Source: JAVZLH01 sp049700435
GTDB taxonomy: Archaea > Thermoproteota > Bathyarchaeia > Bathyarchaeales > Bathycorpusculaceae
NCBI GenBank assembly: GCA_049700435.1
Contig: JBNAVK010000012.1
Span: 1-32,718 of the forward strand
Direction of reading: 5' to 3'
DNA: 32,718 bases
This document shows positions 14,864 through 22,356 of the stretch, one piece after another. How positions within the stretch are numbered: the stretch's first letter is position 1; the number at the start of each line of letters is the position of its first letter. Under the pieces are notes generated by a model that had not been told where the DNA came from, made no database searches, and was given only the letters and a program-made list of their open reading frames with translations. The position numbers and the translations under genes are program-made.

Positions 14864-15409
14864 GTGCAAGGCTTGGGCGGGTTTTTAACGGAAATCCGAA
14901 CTTTTTATTCGCTTAAGGAAATACGGGAAGGCATCGAGGAGGAGATAAGCCAGTATAAGCTGATGTTTGAGGATTACAGCCAATGGTTAGGAAGCCTCTT
15001 AAGGAACCCAGAACCCTTGAAAAATCAGGAGCTGGCCAAAAAAGCCTCTGAGCTACAGAAAGTTTTGAAAACTGGAGGCAGAGGCAAGGGGAAAAAGGAG
15101 GAAAAGAAAGTTGGCCTTTCAACCGAGTGGGTGCAGTTTAAGGACCTTATGCTATGCTCCGACGAGGTAGGTGAGGTGGAATTGCTTTTTGAAGCAATTG
15201 AGGAGTTGAAAAGTAAAATTGACAAGCTGGAAAAGGCTAAAAACTCCATAGTTGATTTGGAGCGTTATGGTTTAGGGAAAGAAATCTTATATGTAACTTA
15301 CATACGTGACGGGGTCCCCGAAAAAATTGTTTTCAAACAGAAAAAGAGCGCTGAAACCGCTCAAAAATTCGAGTTCGCCGCTGACTTCTCGGTTCTAACG
15401 CAAACATAA
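14864..15409 (+). CDS. Uncharacterised helical protein, partner of the preceding gene
   Basis: The 181-residue protein has no recognised family. Residues 16-75 are helical and mixed-charge. A short Gly/Lys-rich linker (GGRGKGKKEEKK at 71-82) separates them from a second helical, coiled-coil stretch at about 100-133 (ELLFEAIEELKSKIDKLEKAK). A small beta-rich end (EILYVTYIRDGVPEKIVFKQ) closes the chain. Translation starts at GTG 14864, 7 nt after the previous stop, with an AAGG only 3 nt upstream; TTG 14873 is an alternative with better spacing. The two genes form a clear unit and end 8 nt from the stop of the convergent VWA gene. It could be a structural or adaptor subunit; no motif decides. 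Confidence 0.62.
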   Translation: MQGLGGFLTEIRTFYSLKEIREGIEEEISQYKLMFEDYSQWLGSLLRNPEPLKNQELAKKASELQKVLKTGGRGKGKKEEKKVGLSTEWVQFKDLMLCSDEVGEVELLFEAIEELKSKIDKLEKAKNSIVDLERYGLGKEILYVTYIRDGVPEKIVFKQKKSAETAQKFEFAADFSVLTQT

Positions 15410-15417
15410 AGAGGAAA

Positions 15418-17109
15418 TCAGGAAGTGCTATATTCCAAGAAAGCTTTAGTGAATTTTTTCATCAAATCATAAGGATTTTCAACAACACAGTTCACACGAG
15501 TGTATTGCCGGACCGCTCGGCTGTTTACGCCGATGCCGATGACTCCAACGCCCATGCGCTCAACTTTTTTGATGCTTTCTTTTAGTTTTTCTTCAGCGTC
15601 GCTGCATCCAGTTGGGAAAAAGTCTGAAACAATGACTAGGACTCTTGCTTCTTCTATGCGTTTAGTTAATGCTTGGGCTGCGAGCAGAACCGCGTCGGGA
15701 AGATATGTGAAGCCTCCATGGGTTAAGCCTCCTATTCTAGCTTTTACTCTTGAATCAAATTTTTCAGAGAAGTCCTTGATGACGTAAAATTTGTTGTTGA
15801 AGGCGTACATGCCCCAAGAGTTCTGGTTGAGGATTAGCATCCTTGCAACTTCAGCTAAACATAGGGCTATTCCTCGAACCTCGCCTTTAAACATGTTTAG
15901 GCTTTGGCTAGCGTCAATAAGTATTGACCATGTGTCCTCTCTTGTTTGGAGTTCTTCGCGTGTGAAAATGTCGGTTCGCTGGCTTTTGCTGGCTATGACT
16001 TGTATCGCCTCTTGTAAATCAACGAAACCGCTTTCTTGCCTGAAATCTTCGCCGCTAACATTTTTCAAAAGTCTAAGCATATGCAACACGCGCCTTATAG
16101 GGCTGCTCAAAAGTTCTCTTCTCCTCAGAAACTCGGCGTAATCCTCTGATGGAAACTCGAAGTCTTCAAAAAGCGTATCCTTTCCAAGCATGGCATAGTC
16201 ATTCAAAATTTTTAAACGAGAGGTTTCGCTTTCTTGCCATGCTGTTAGAGCTTGCGTGGCTTCACCTTCTTTTAAACTCTGCATAATGGTTTTAAGTTGA
16301 GCTTCGTCGTCGATTTCTGGGCTGGTGGCGTGTAGCGCTTCAGTCAGGTGCTGTTGAACTTCCTCGTCTTTTGGGATGCGATGCTCGTAGAAGAGGTCGT
16401 TCGTTCCGTGGCTCTCCGCATACAATAAGGATGGAACCTCGAAGGCTTCGCCATAAACGGCTATCGTCTCATAAATTTTGTTAGCTGCATCTATCCTCTC
16501 GTCTATCGTGGGATTGCTGCCCATTTTCCTCAGAATAGATGTTATGGCCTCAACATCGGTTTTTATTTCGTCGCTTACATCACCTTTGACTTTTCCCACG
16601 TTGAAGCTTAAAAGAGCTGAAACCATAATTCGTGACGCATCGTTTGAAAGTTCCTTTGCATCTTTCATTCTGAGAAATGAAACGGCGTTTGCATACGCTA
16701 TTTCTGGAAGCATCCAGTGGAAAGACTGCTTTAAATTTTTACTAATAATGGCGTCTTCAAGCAGGCTAAGCACGTAGGTAGCTAGGTTAAGTTGCTTTCC
16801 TCTTGCCCATTTGGCATAAATGGAAAAGTTAGATAAATGAGCGTGCATACTAAGATGATAAACGGAAGCTTTGAAAGTGTACCAGATAATTTTCTTGTGA
16901 ACGGGATCTTGAAGGTTAAACTTTAACCCTTGGAAGAATGCGTGATTTTTGTCTAACTTTTTAGGTTTGATTAGGTGAAGAACCAAACCTTGCGAGTCCT
17001 TTCCAAGATATGGGTATTTTAACTCGTCGTGAAGAATAATCTTCAGTTCGCCATGTGTCTTCTTTGATACTTGGGGGGCGGTGAACCACGCGAAATCAAA
17101 AAAGTTCAA
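15418..17109 (-). CDS. VWA-domain protein, NorD/CbbO/CoxE-like partner of a MoxR AAA+ ATPase
   Basis: The 563-residue protein is mostly alpha-helical over residues 1-390 and ends in a von Willebrand factor A domain at about 393-555. The MIDAS metal site reads DASQS (Asp399, Ser401, Ser403), with the MIDAS Thr in GGFTYLPDA near 468 and the Asp in VSDFFPTG at 496. A VWA at the C-terminus of a long helical protein next to a NorQ/CbbQ ATPase is the arrangement of the NorD, CbbO and CoxE chaperone partners, which help mature or remodel metalloenzymes. No nitric oxide reductase, RuBisCO or CO dehydrogenase gene is nearby, so the client is unknown. The start is TTG, 13 nt after the ATPase stop. It is the second gene of a two-gene operon. 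Confidence 0.8.
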   Translation of the reverse strand: MNFFDFAWFTAPQVSKKTHGELKIILHDELKYPYLGKDSQGLVLHLIKPKKLDKNHAFFQGLKFNLQDPVHKKIIWYTFKASVYHLSMHAHLSNFSIYAKWARGKQLNLATYVLSLLEDAIISKNLKQSFHWMLPEIAYANAVSFLRMKDAKELSNDASRIMVSALLSFNVGKVKGDVSDEIKTDVEAITSILRKMGSNPTIDERIDAANKIYETIAVYGEAFEVPSLLYAESHGTNDLFYEHRIPKDEEVQQHLTEALHATSPEIDDEAQLKTIMQSLKEGEATQALTAWQESETSRLKILNDYAMLGKDTLFEDFEFPSEDYAEFLRRRELLSSPIRRVLHMLRLLKNVSGEDFRQESGFVDLQEAIQVIASKSQRTDIFTREELQTREDTWSILIDASQSLNMFKGEVRGIALCLAEVARMLILNQNSWGMYAFNNKFYVIKDFSEKFDSRVKARIGGLTHGGFTYLPDAVLLAAQALTKRIEEARVLVIVSDFFPTGCSDAEEKLKESIKKVERMGVGVIGIGVNSRAVRQYTRVNCVVENPYDLMKKFTKAFLEYSTS

Positions 17110-17122
17110 GGTAAAACCCGTT

Positions 17123-18214
17123 TTATGATGAACTGAAGAAGGACTCGATTACACGCTTTACAGCCGCTTGAATTTCAACGTCGTCGCTTGTTGTCCCAAC
17201 TATTGTTTCCACCGCTGCCTCTATGGGTCCACAACCATCTGCAATCAATGTCGCCCAGTTAATCAGGTCTCCAGGCGACGGCCCATATGGTAGGTCGCCG
17301 TTTTTGTATTGTCGGCGGAGTTCTGCTCCAGCCCTAACGATTTTTTCAGCTGTTTTTGTGTCTATGCCACTTCTTTTGACTAGGAGTTCAATTTCGTCTG
17401 GGGATATTTTGTCGCCTATACTTAGGTAGTCAAAGTTTATCCAAACTGACATGCGCCGCCTTAATGCTGCGTTTAATGGTTTTGTTCCGATGAATTCTGC
17501 CGAGAATGGGTTCATAGAGATTACCAAGTAGCCATACGGGTGCCTATTGACTATTTCATTATCCTTTTCTGTCAAAACCAGATGTCCTCGCGTATCTAAG
17601 ACAGGGTTTAATCGTGTAGCTATGTCTTGTTTCATCATGTTAGCCTCATCCAGATACAACAAGCCACCGTGCCTGCACCACATCACTATTTGTCCATCAA
17701 TCCAGTTTTCTTTCCCGAGACCAATATATCTTCCAAACAGATCGTAGGCAGAAGTCTGCAAACCGCAGTTTATCTCCCACATTGGAAGACCACAAAGTTC
17801 TGCAACTAAGTAAACTATGTGAGTCTTTCCAGTTCCGCTTGGACCAATTAAAGCACATTGTTTAAAGTGGTAGAGCGCGCGAACTATTCTTTCGACATAG
17901 TTGAAGCCGCGGTCAATGTATTCAGGCGTGTTGCGCGGTATCAACGATTGAACACCCTCGGGAAATACGTACCCTGGATGTAAATCGTACTTTTCTATGC
18001 GATACTTTTTGCGTAGGTCGTTGTAGGATGAGGATTCTACGTGGGCGGTTTTCGTGATTGAGACAGATAATCGCGTGTCCTTAACTTCTGTTTTTATTTG
18101 TTCTTCAACGACATACGCGGACTCTTTTTCCTTCTTTTTTCCACCTTGGAATCCGAATGCGACTGCTTCTGCCACTATTGGTTTTTCTGTCAATTTCTGC
18201 TTTACAGGCGGCAA
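17123..18214 (-). CDS. MoxR-type AAA+ ATPase of the NorQ/CbbQ group
   Basis: The 363-residue protein is a AAA+ ATPase. Walker A is GPSGTGKT at 124-131, Walker B LLYLDEAN at 185-192, sensor-1 Asn at 235 (SMNP) and an Arg-finger region LRRR at 251-254. The alpha-helical lid follows, with PSPGDLINW near 325 as sensor 2. The segment between the Walker motifs (CGLQTSAYDLFGRY) is like NorQ/CbbQ/GvpN, which form hexamers that remodel target enzymes with a VWA partner. Residues 1-60 are charged and low-complexity and precede the fold. The TTG start is preceded by GGAGG with a 7-nt spacer, and a TATA-like ATTTAAAT lies about 45 nt upstream. It is the first gene of the operon with the VWA gene. Confidence 0.88.
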   Translation of the reverse strand: MPPVKQKLTEKPIVAEAVAFGFQGGKKKEKESAYVVEEQIKTEVKDTRLSVSITKTAHVESSSYNDLRKKYRIEKYDLHPGYVFPEGVQSLIPRNTPEYIDRGFNYVERIVRALYHFKQCALIGPSGTGKTHIVYLVAELCGLPMWEINCGLQTSAYDLFGRYIGLGKENWIDGQIVMWCRHGGLLYLDEANMMKQDIATRLNPVLDTRGHLVLTEKDNEIVNRHPYGYLVISMNPFSAEFIGTKPLNAALRRRMSVWINFDYLSIGDKISPDEIELLVKRSGIDTKTAEKIVRAGAELRRQYKNGDLPYGPSPGDLINWATLIADGCGPIEAAVETIVGTTSDDVEIQAAVKRVIESFFSSS

Positions 18215-18255
18215 AATGTTTCCTCCATCTCTGATAAAGAATGGGGTGGGATTCG

Positions 18256-18263
18256 ATTTAAAT
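18256..18263 (-). promoter_or_regulatory. TATA box for the ATPase-VWA operon
   Basis: ATTTAAAT lies about 45 nt before the TTG start of the ATPase gene on the minus strand. This predicts a leader of about 18-20 nt that includes the GGAGG ribosome site. Confidence 0.4.
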
Positions 18264-18304
18264 CTTACTTCTCACGATTCAATACGGTTAATTAGTCGAA
18301 CAAA

Positions 18305-18574
18305 TTACAACAGAAGGTCAGCCAAAACATTTTGTAACGCAGCTTTATCTTTTAGGTTTCGGAAGATTGCTTTTCCGGTTCCATAAAGGCGGAAAGAGGC
18401 TTCTTTGAAAGATAGTTCAAAAATTATGGACGCAATTGACTTTTCAACTTTTGCCTTTTTCAAAATTTTGGAGATGGCTTCATCTTTCTTTTCATATTTG
18501 AATATTACGATGAACTCTCTTTCTTTCCCGCATGTTTCTTCAATTCTCGCCACGTAATCCTCAATCATTGTCAT
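18305..18574 (-). CDS. Small protein translationally coupled to sufS, function unknown
   Basis: The 89-residue protein starts at an ATG that shares a base with the sufS stop (TAATG), so it is very likely made with SufS. Residues 1-18 are helical. The rest suggests a small alpha/beta fold: strand EFIVIFKYE (19-27), helix KDEAISKILKKAK, strand SIASIIFELSFKEASFRLYG and a closing helix AALQNVLADLLL. There is a single Cys (15) and no obvious cofactor motif. The beta-alpha-beta pattern and size are loosely like KEOPS Pcc1 or ACT-like small proteins, but this is not strong enough to assign. Its place at the end of the desulfurase-scaffold operon suggests an accessory role in sulfur transfer. Confidence 0.6.
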   Translation of the reverse strand: MTMIEDYVARIEETCGKEREFIVIFKYEKKDEAISKILKKAKVEKSIASIIFELSFKEASFRLYGTGKAIFRNLKDKAALQNVLADLLL

Positions 18575-19812
18575 TATATCTGCTCGATCTCCTTCAAGAC
18601 TTCGATGAATCTGTCAATTTCTTCGCGGACGTTGTATATGTAAAAGCTTATTCTAACGGAGGAATTCACCCCAAAAATTTCGTGTAATGGTTGGGCGCAG
18701 TGTAAGCCGCTTCTCACCATTATCCCATAATTGTCAAGAAAGAGAGCAACATCATGGGAGCTTAAACCGTTAACGTTGAAGGGAATTATTCCACACTTAG
18801 TTGATTGGTCCATTGGACCATAAATCTTAACCTTTTCGCATTCTTGCATAAGGTGAGATGCATATTTTGTCAACATTTCTTCATGAGCCTTAACGTTTTC
18901 CATGCCTATTCTTTTCAGATATTTTATCGCTTCCATTAATCCAACGCCGCCGCAAACGTTTGGGGTTCCCGCTTCAAACTTCCATGGTAGTTCATTCCAT
19001 GTGATGATGCACCTTCTGGTTTTCAAGTTGAAGGACACATCGCGTATCATTTCTCCTCCGCCGTGAAAAGGCTCCATTTCCTCAAGAATCTCGCGCTTGC
19101 CATAAAGAACGCCTATGCCCGTTGGGCCTAGCATTTTGTGTCCTGAAAAAGCGAGGAAGTCAGCGTCTAAATCCTTAACGTCAACTGGTAAGTGTGGAAC
19201 TGACTGGGCACCGTCTACAAGGATTAGCGCGTCATGTTCGTGAGCAGTTTTGGCGAGCCTTTTTACGTCGTTTACAACTCCGCTCACGTTTGAAACATGA
19301 CTTATGCACACCATTTTGGTTTTGTTCGAAATTTTGTTTTCGAAATCCTCGTAGTTTAGGGTGCCATCCTCATTAACGTTTACGTATTTAATGCTGAAGC
19401 CTTTGATTTTTGAAAGGATTTCCCATGGGACGATGTTGCTGTGGTGCTCCATTAAGGAGATTAAAACTTCATCATTTTCTCTGAAGTTGCGGAGACCCCA
19501 GCTGTACGCCACTAGGTTTATGGCTTCGGTTGTGCCTCTTACGAAGATTATTTCCTCTATGCTATTGGCGTTTATGAATTTTGCAGCTTCTTCATGCGCG
19601 TTCTCGTATAGTTCCGTTGCCTCTTGAGAAAGTGTGTGAACTGCCCTATGGACGTTGGCATTGTGGTTTTCATAAAAGTTTTTAATGGCTTCAATCACTT
19701 GCTTTGGCTTTTGTGATGTTGCAGCATTATCAAAGTATATTAGTGGGTGGTTGTTTATTTTCCGTTTTAAGATTGGGAAGTCTTCCCGGATTTTGTACGG
19801 GTTAAACGTCAT
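18574..19812 (-). CDS. sufS: Cysteine desulfurase, SufS group
   Basis: SufS is a PLP enzyme that removes sulfur from cysteine as a persulfide for Fe-S cluster assembly. The 412 residues are the family's normal length. EHHSN at 122-126 holds His124, which stacks on PLP; Asp200 (LVDGAQ) and Gln203 contact the ring, Lys226 (SGHKM) forms the Schiff base and Cys372 (SGLHCAQPLH) carries the persulfide. All are present, and the short Cys loop is that of group II (SufS) desulfurases. The ATG overlaps the IscU stop by 4 nt. No sufE or sufU partner gene is next to it, although the adjacent scaffold gene is IscU/SufU-like and the small coupled protein downstream could help. Confidence 0.93.
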   Translation of the reverse strand: MTFNPYKIREDFPILKRKINNHPLIYFDNAATSQKPKQVIEAIKNFYENHNANVHRAVHTLSQEATELYENAHEEAAKFINANSIEEIIFVRGTTEAINLVAYSWGLRNFRENDEVLISLMEHHSNIVPWEILSKIKGFSIKYVNVNEDGTLNYEDFENKISNKTKMVCISHVSNVSGVVNDVKRLAKTAHEHDALILVDGAQSVPHLPVDVKDLDADFLAFSGHKMLGPTGIGVLYGKREILEEMEPFHGGGEMIRDVSFNLKTRRCIITWNELPWKFEAGTPNVCGGVGLMEAIKYLKRIGMENVKAHEEMLTKYASHLMQECEKVKIYGPMDQSTKCGIIPFNVNGLSSHDVALFLDNYGIMVRSGLHCAQPLHEIFGVNSSVRISFYIYNVREEIDRFIEVLKEIEQI

Positions 19813-20315
19813 TGCTGTCTACTCTCTTCTTTCTTCATTCTCTTTTCAAGCATTTTAGCCAATTCCTCTTCTTCCAAAGCTTGTTTTTCCTCGAAACTCA
19901 GCGCCTCCGGAAGCCACGGGGGCGATAACCCTTTGTCTTTGTAATATTTCCGAATGGCTCTTTTTAATGCTCCAACCGCCAAGATGCCACAGTGAAATTT
20001 CACAGTTGGTAATCCGCCGACCTCTTCTGCTACGCCTTTCCAGCTTAGTTTCCAAGCGTCTTCAAGCTTCATGCCCTTAATCATTTCTGTGACAATGCTT
20101 GAAGTTGCTATGTTTGCCGCGCAACCATAACTTTCAAAGGTAGCCCGTTCAATAACATCTTGCTCATTGATTTTCAGGTAGAAAGTTATCATGTCACCGC
20201 ACATGGGGTTTCCAGCAACAGCCGTGACCGTTGCGTCTTCCATTTTTCCAAGGTTTTTTGGATTGCGGAACAACTCAAGCACTTTTGGGTTGTAGGGTAA
20301 TGGTATCCGCGACAT
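19809..20315 (-). CDS. iscU: IscU/NifU-type Fe-S cluster scaffold protein
   Basis: The 168-residue protein is a scaffold on which clusters are built from sulfur delivered by a cysteine desulfurase. All ligands are visible: Cys39 and Asp41 (GNPMCGDM), Cys65 (SYGCAAN), His108 and Cys109 (KFHCGI). The core ends near residue 125. The remaining 40 residues (SPPWLPEALSFEEKQALEEEELAK onward) form a charged helical tail longer than in bacterial IscU and without the usual LPPVK motif for HscA chaperone binding. There is no long SufU-type insertion. It lies between the NifS-like gene (2 nt gap) and sufS (4 nt overlap). Confidence 0.92.
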   Translation of the reverse strand: MSRIPLPYNPKVLELFRNPKNLGKMEDATVTAVAGNPMCGDMITFYLKINEQDVIERATFESYGCAANIATSSIVTEMIKGMKLEDAWKLSWKGVAEEVGGLPTVKFHCGILAVGALKRAIRKYYKDKGLSPPWLPEALSFEEKQALEEEELAKMLEKRMKKEESRQQ

Positions 20316-20317
20316 TC

Positions 20318-21547
20318 TTATTCCACTCCAGTTGGGGTTTCGCCCACAATCCCCCTTATTCTCTCAACAGCTTTCGGAAAAACTTCTAAGGCATAGTCTA
20401 TGTCTTCTTGGGTGTGGCATCTTGTCACTTTCATAAGTATGCTGCCGTGCGCCTCATCAAACTTTCTGCCAATGGCGATTAAAACATGGCTTGGCTGGAG
20501 CAAACGTCTAGTGCAAGCGCTTCCGCTTGAAACATAAACGCCTTTTAAGCTTAGTTCAATTGTCAATGCTTCACCCTCACATCTTAGGAAGCTAATGTTC
20601 ACGTTGTCTGGAGCCCTTTTTTCTCCTCGCGGTCCGTTAAGCCTAACGTCAGCTATTCTTTCTATTATTCCGTTGATTAGCTTATCCCTAAGCCTCCGCA
20701 TATGATTCACGTTTTCCTCAAAATTTTGGAAAGTTAACTCAGAGGCTTTTGTAAAACCGACGATTAGGGGTGTGTTTTCAATTCCAGGCCAAAGCTTCTG
20801 TGTTCCTATTTGGCCTTCCAAAATTCGTTCTATGTTGACGCCCTCTTTCACGTATAAAGCGCCTATGCCTCTTGGCCCCAAAATTTTGTAGCTGCTTATG
20901 GTTGCCAAATCCACATCTAACTCTCTTACATTAAAGTGGATTTTTCCATAGGCGTCTGAGGCGTCTGTGTGGAAAAGCACTTCGGGGTTTTTGTCTTTGA
21001 CTATTTCTTTCGCTTCTTTAACTGGCTCTATTGTTCCTATCTCGTGATTTACTGCAGATATGCTTACGAGAACCGTTTCCTTGTCCACGACTTCTTTCAG
21101 CTTTTCCAAGTTCATGAAGCCCTCAGCGTCAACAGGCACTTTTGCTACTGCAAAACCGTATTTTTGAAGCATATCTGCAACGTGTATAACACTTAGGGGC
21201 TCAATTTCCGAGATTACTATTTTTTTGCCTTTACTCTTCATTGCGAAGGCTGCGCCCATTAGCGCGAGGTTGTTAGCTTCCGTTTCTCCAGGAGTGAAGT
21301 TTATTTCTTCCAATGTTTTGCAGCCTAAAAAACCAGCTATTTTTTGCGCTGATTCCATTATGGCTTCGAAGGCTTCCCAACCTGGTTTATGGGTTAGAGT
21401 TGGGTTACCGTAGGCCCTCTGGTTAAAGTAGGGAAGCATAGCCTCAACTACTTCTTTTGGAACTATGCTTGAGTTTTCGATGTCTAGGTAAACTTCTCGC
21501 CTGATTCCTTCATGCGCTTTGAGGAGTTCCCTAACATTTTCAACCAT
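20318..21547 (-). CDS. NifS/IscS-like cysteine desulfurase with substituted PLP pocket
   Basis: The protein of about 409 residues is a fold-type I PLP aminotransferase-like desulfurase. The Schiff-base Lys221 (SSYKILGPRG) and the persulfide Cys345 in the group I signature SSGSACTRR are both present, so sulfur transfer is probable. Three conserved positions differ from E. coli IscS. The PLP-stacking His of TEHKAV is lost (the segment reads SEIEPLS), the Gln of DATQS is Asp198 in TDASD, and the His before the catalytic Lys is Tyr. It could be a divergent desulfurase or a selenocysteine lyase/related enzyme. The chosen start is ATG 21547, with GGGGAG 11 nt upstream; a GTG at 21577 lacks a ribosome site. 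It is the first gene of the operon with iscU and sufS. Confidence 0.85.
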   Translation of the reverse strand: MVENVRELLKAHEGIRREVYLDIENSSIVPKEVVEAMLPYFNQRAYGNPTLTHKPGWEAFEAIMESAQKIAGFLGCKTLEEINFTPGETEANNLALMGAAFAMKSKGKKIVISEIEPLSVIHVADMLQKYGFAVAKVPVDAEGFMNLEKLKEVVDKETVLVSISAVNHEIGTIEPVKEAKEIVKDKNPEVLFHTDASDAYGKIHFNVRELDVDLATISSYKILGPRGIGALYVKEGVNIERILEGQIGTQKLWPGIENTPLIVGFTKASELTFQNFEENVNHMRRLRDKLINGIIERIADVRLNGPRGEKRAPDNVNISFLRCEGEALTIELSLKGVYVSSGSACTRRLLQPSHVLIAIGRKFDEAHGSILMKVTRCHTQEDIDYALEVFPKAVERIRGIVGETPTGVE

Positions 21548-21873
21548 AAATTTCAAGTCTCCCCTTTTGCTCAACACTAATAGGGCTTTAGCTTATAGAA
21601 AAGGCATTTGCTTTAAAGTCTTAAAATTATAATTGCCGCTGATTTTCTTACATTTTTTGGTTGCGCGCGCTATTTAGTGTCTCTTAGCGAAATGTTGAAA
21701 AGTTGGTATAGCAAACTGAAAATGAGGTACGCGCAGGGATAAGCTACGCCTCTGCGAGTTTGCGGCATGTTTCCTGTCGGCCGTCGCGGTTTTTACTGAG
21801 GCAAACGTAGTGCAAAGTAAGAGAGAGTTAGGTTTGGCTGGAACTTTTCCAAAACTGCTATGCTCATGCTTCG
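21548..21873. other. Gene-free spacer with iscS promoter and a GC-richer patch
   Basis: No ORF of convincing quality was found in these 326 bases. On the minus strand, CTTTAAAG at 21611-21618 is a reasonable TATA box for the desulfurase operon, predicting transcription from about 21588. Bases 21721-21800 hold 45 G/C of 80, more than the flanking spacer. They can form local helices, for example CGCAG near 21733 with CTGCG near 21752. That may mark a small RNA, but no known RNA family (tRNA, SRP, RNase P, C/D box) was recognised. Confidence 0.35.
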
Positions 21874-22104
21874 TTAGGCTAATTGGAGTATGATGGCACC
21901 GATCATGAAGGTACCTCCAACAATCCAGCAGTAAATCACGATTAAGTATGCTACCCTACGAGAAATCTTAACCGTGTCTTGGAACAATGAAACCATCTCT
22001 TCCTGAGTGGTTTTCCTCGTTAGACGGAAAAGTTGGATGCCAAAAAACAAGAAGCATAGACCTATAATGAAGGTTAGAACATTAAGCCAGTCAAACATTG
22101 CCAT
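21874..22104 (-). CDS. Small two-helix membrane protein, function unknown
   Basis: This 76-residue protein has two hydrophobic helices, about residues 7-26 (LNVLTFIIGLCFLFFGIQLF) and 51-74 (VAYLIVIYCWIVGGTFMIGA). They are separated by a polar, amphipathic loop (TRKTTQEEMVSLFQDTVKISR). The hairpin topology, clean start at ATG and good sequence complexity suggest a real gene rather than chance. However, the ribosome site is weak (GGAA) and no family is recognised. It is divergent from hel308 and separated from the sulfur operon by a 326-nt spacer. Confidence is moderate. Confidence 0.5.
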   Translation of the reverse strand: MAMFDWLNVLTFIIGLCFLFFGIQLFRLTRKTTQEEMVSLFQDTVKISRRVAYLIVIYCWIVGGTFMIGAIILQLA

Positions 22105-22263
22105 TCGCTTACGTTCCAGTGTTCCGTGCGCACCAACTAATGCAATTATCTACAGTTTCAGAAATAACTTTTGGATGGTATTTGCAGGAATTTAACTGTT
22201 TAAGATTTCTATTGCGGCTACACCCATTTTCGTCTCATGAGTTTAGATGCATACTCCATCATG

Positions 22264-22313
22264 ACACTTTATCGCCTTTCGCGTTTTTGTTTTGCATAAC
22301 ACTTTAAATCGCC
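22264..22313 (+). promoter_or_regulatory. hel308 promoter with a near-perfect direct repeat
   Basis: ACACTTTATCGCC (22264-22276) and ACACTTTAAATCGCC (22299-22313) repeat 35 nt apart. The second contains TTTAAAT, a TATA box whose centre lies about 26 nt before a predicted start near 22332. That places the GTG at 22357 behind a 25-nt leader. Confidence 0.4.
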
Positions 22314-22356
22314 ATTAGCTTTATTGTGTTGCAAGAGAATAAATAGGCGTATTCAG

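Noticed and set aside
20318..21547. NifS-like gene as an inactive desulfurase
   Set aside because: Both the Schiff-base Lys and the persulfide Cys with the SSGSAC signature are present; only pocket residues differ, so inactivity is not supported.
22098..22307. Plus-strand frame in the hel308 upstream region
   Set aside because: It runs through the hel308 promoter and the antisense of a membrane protein start, has no ribosome site and no domain.
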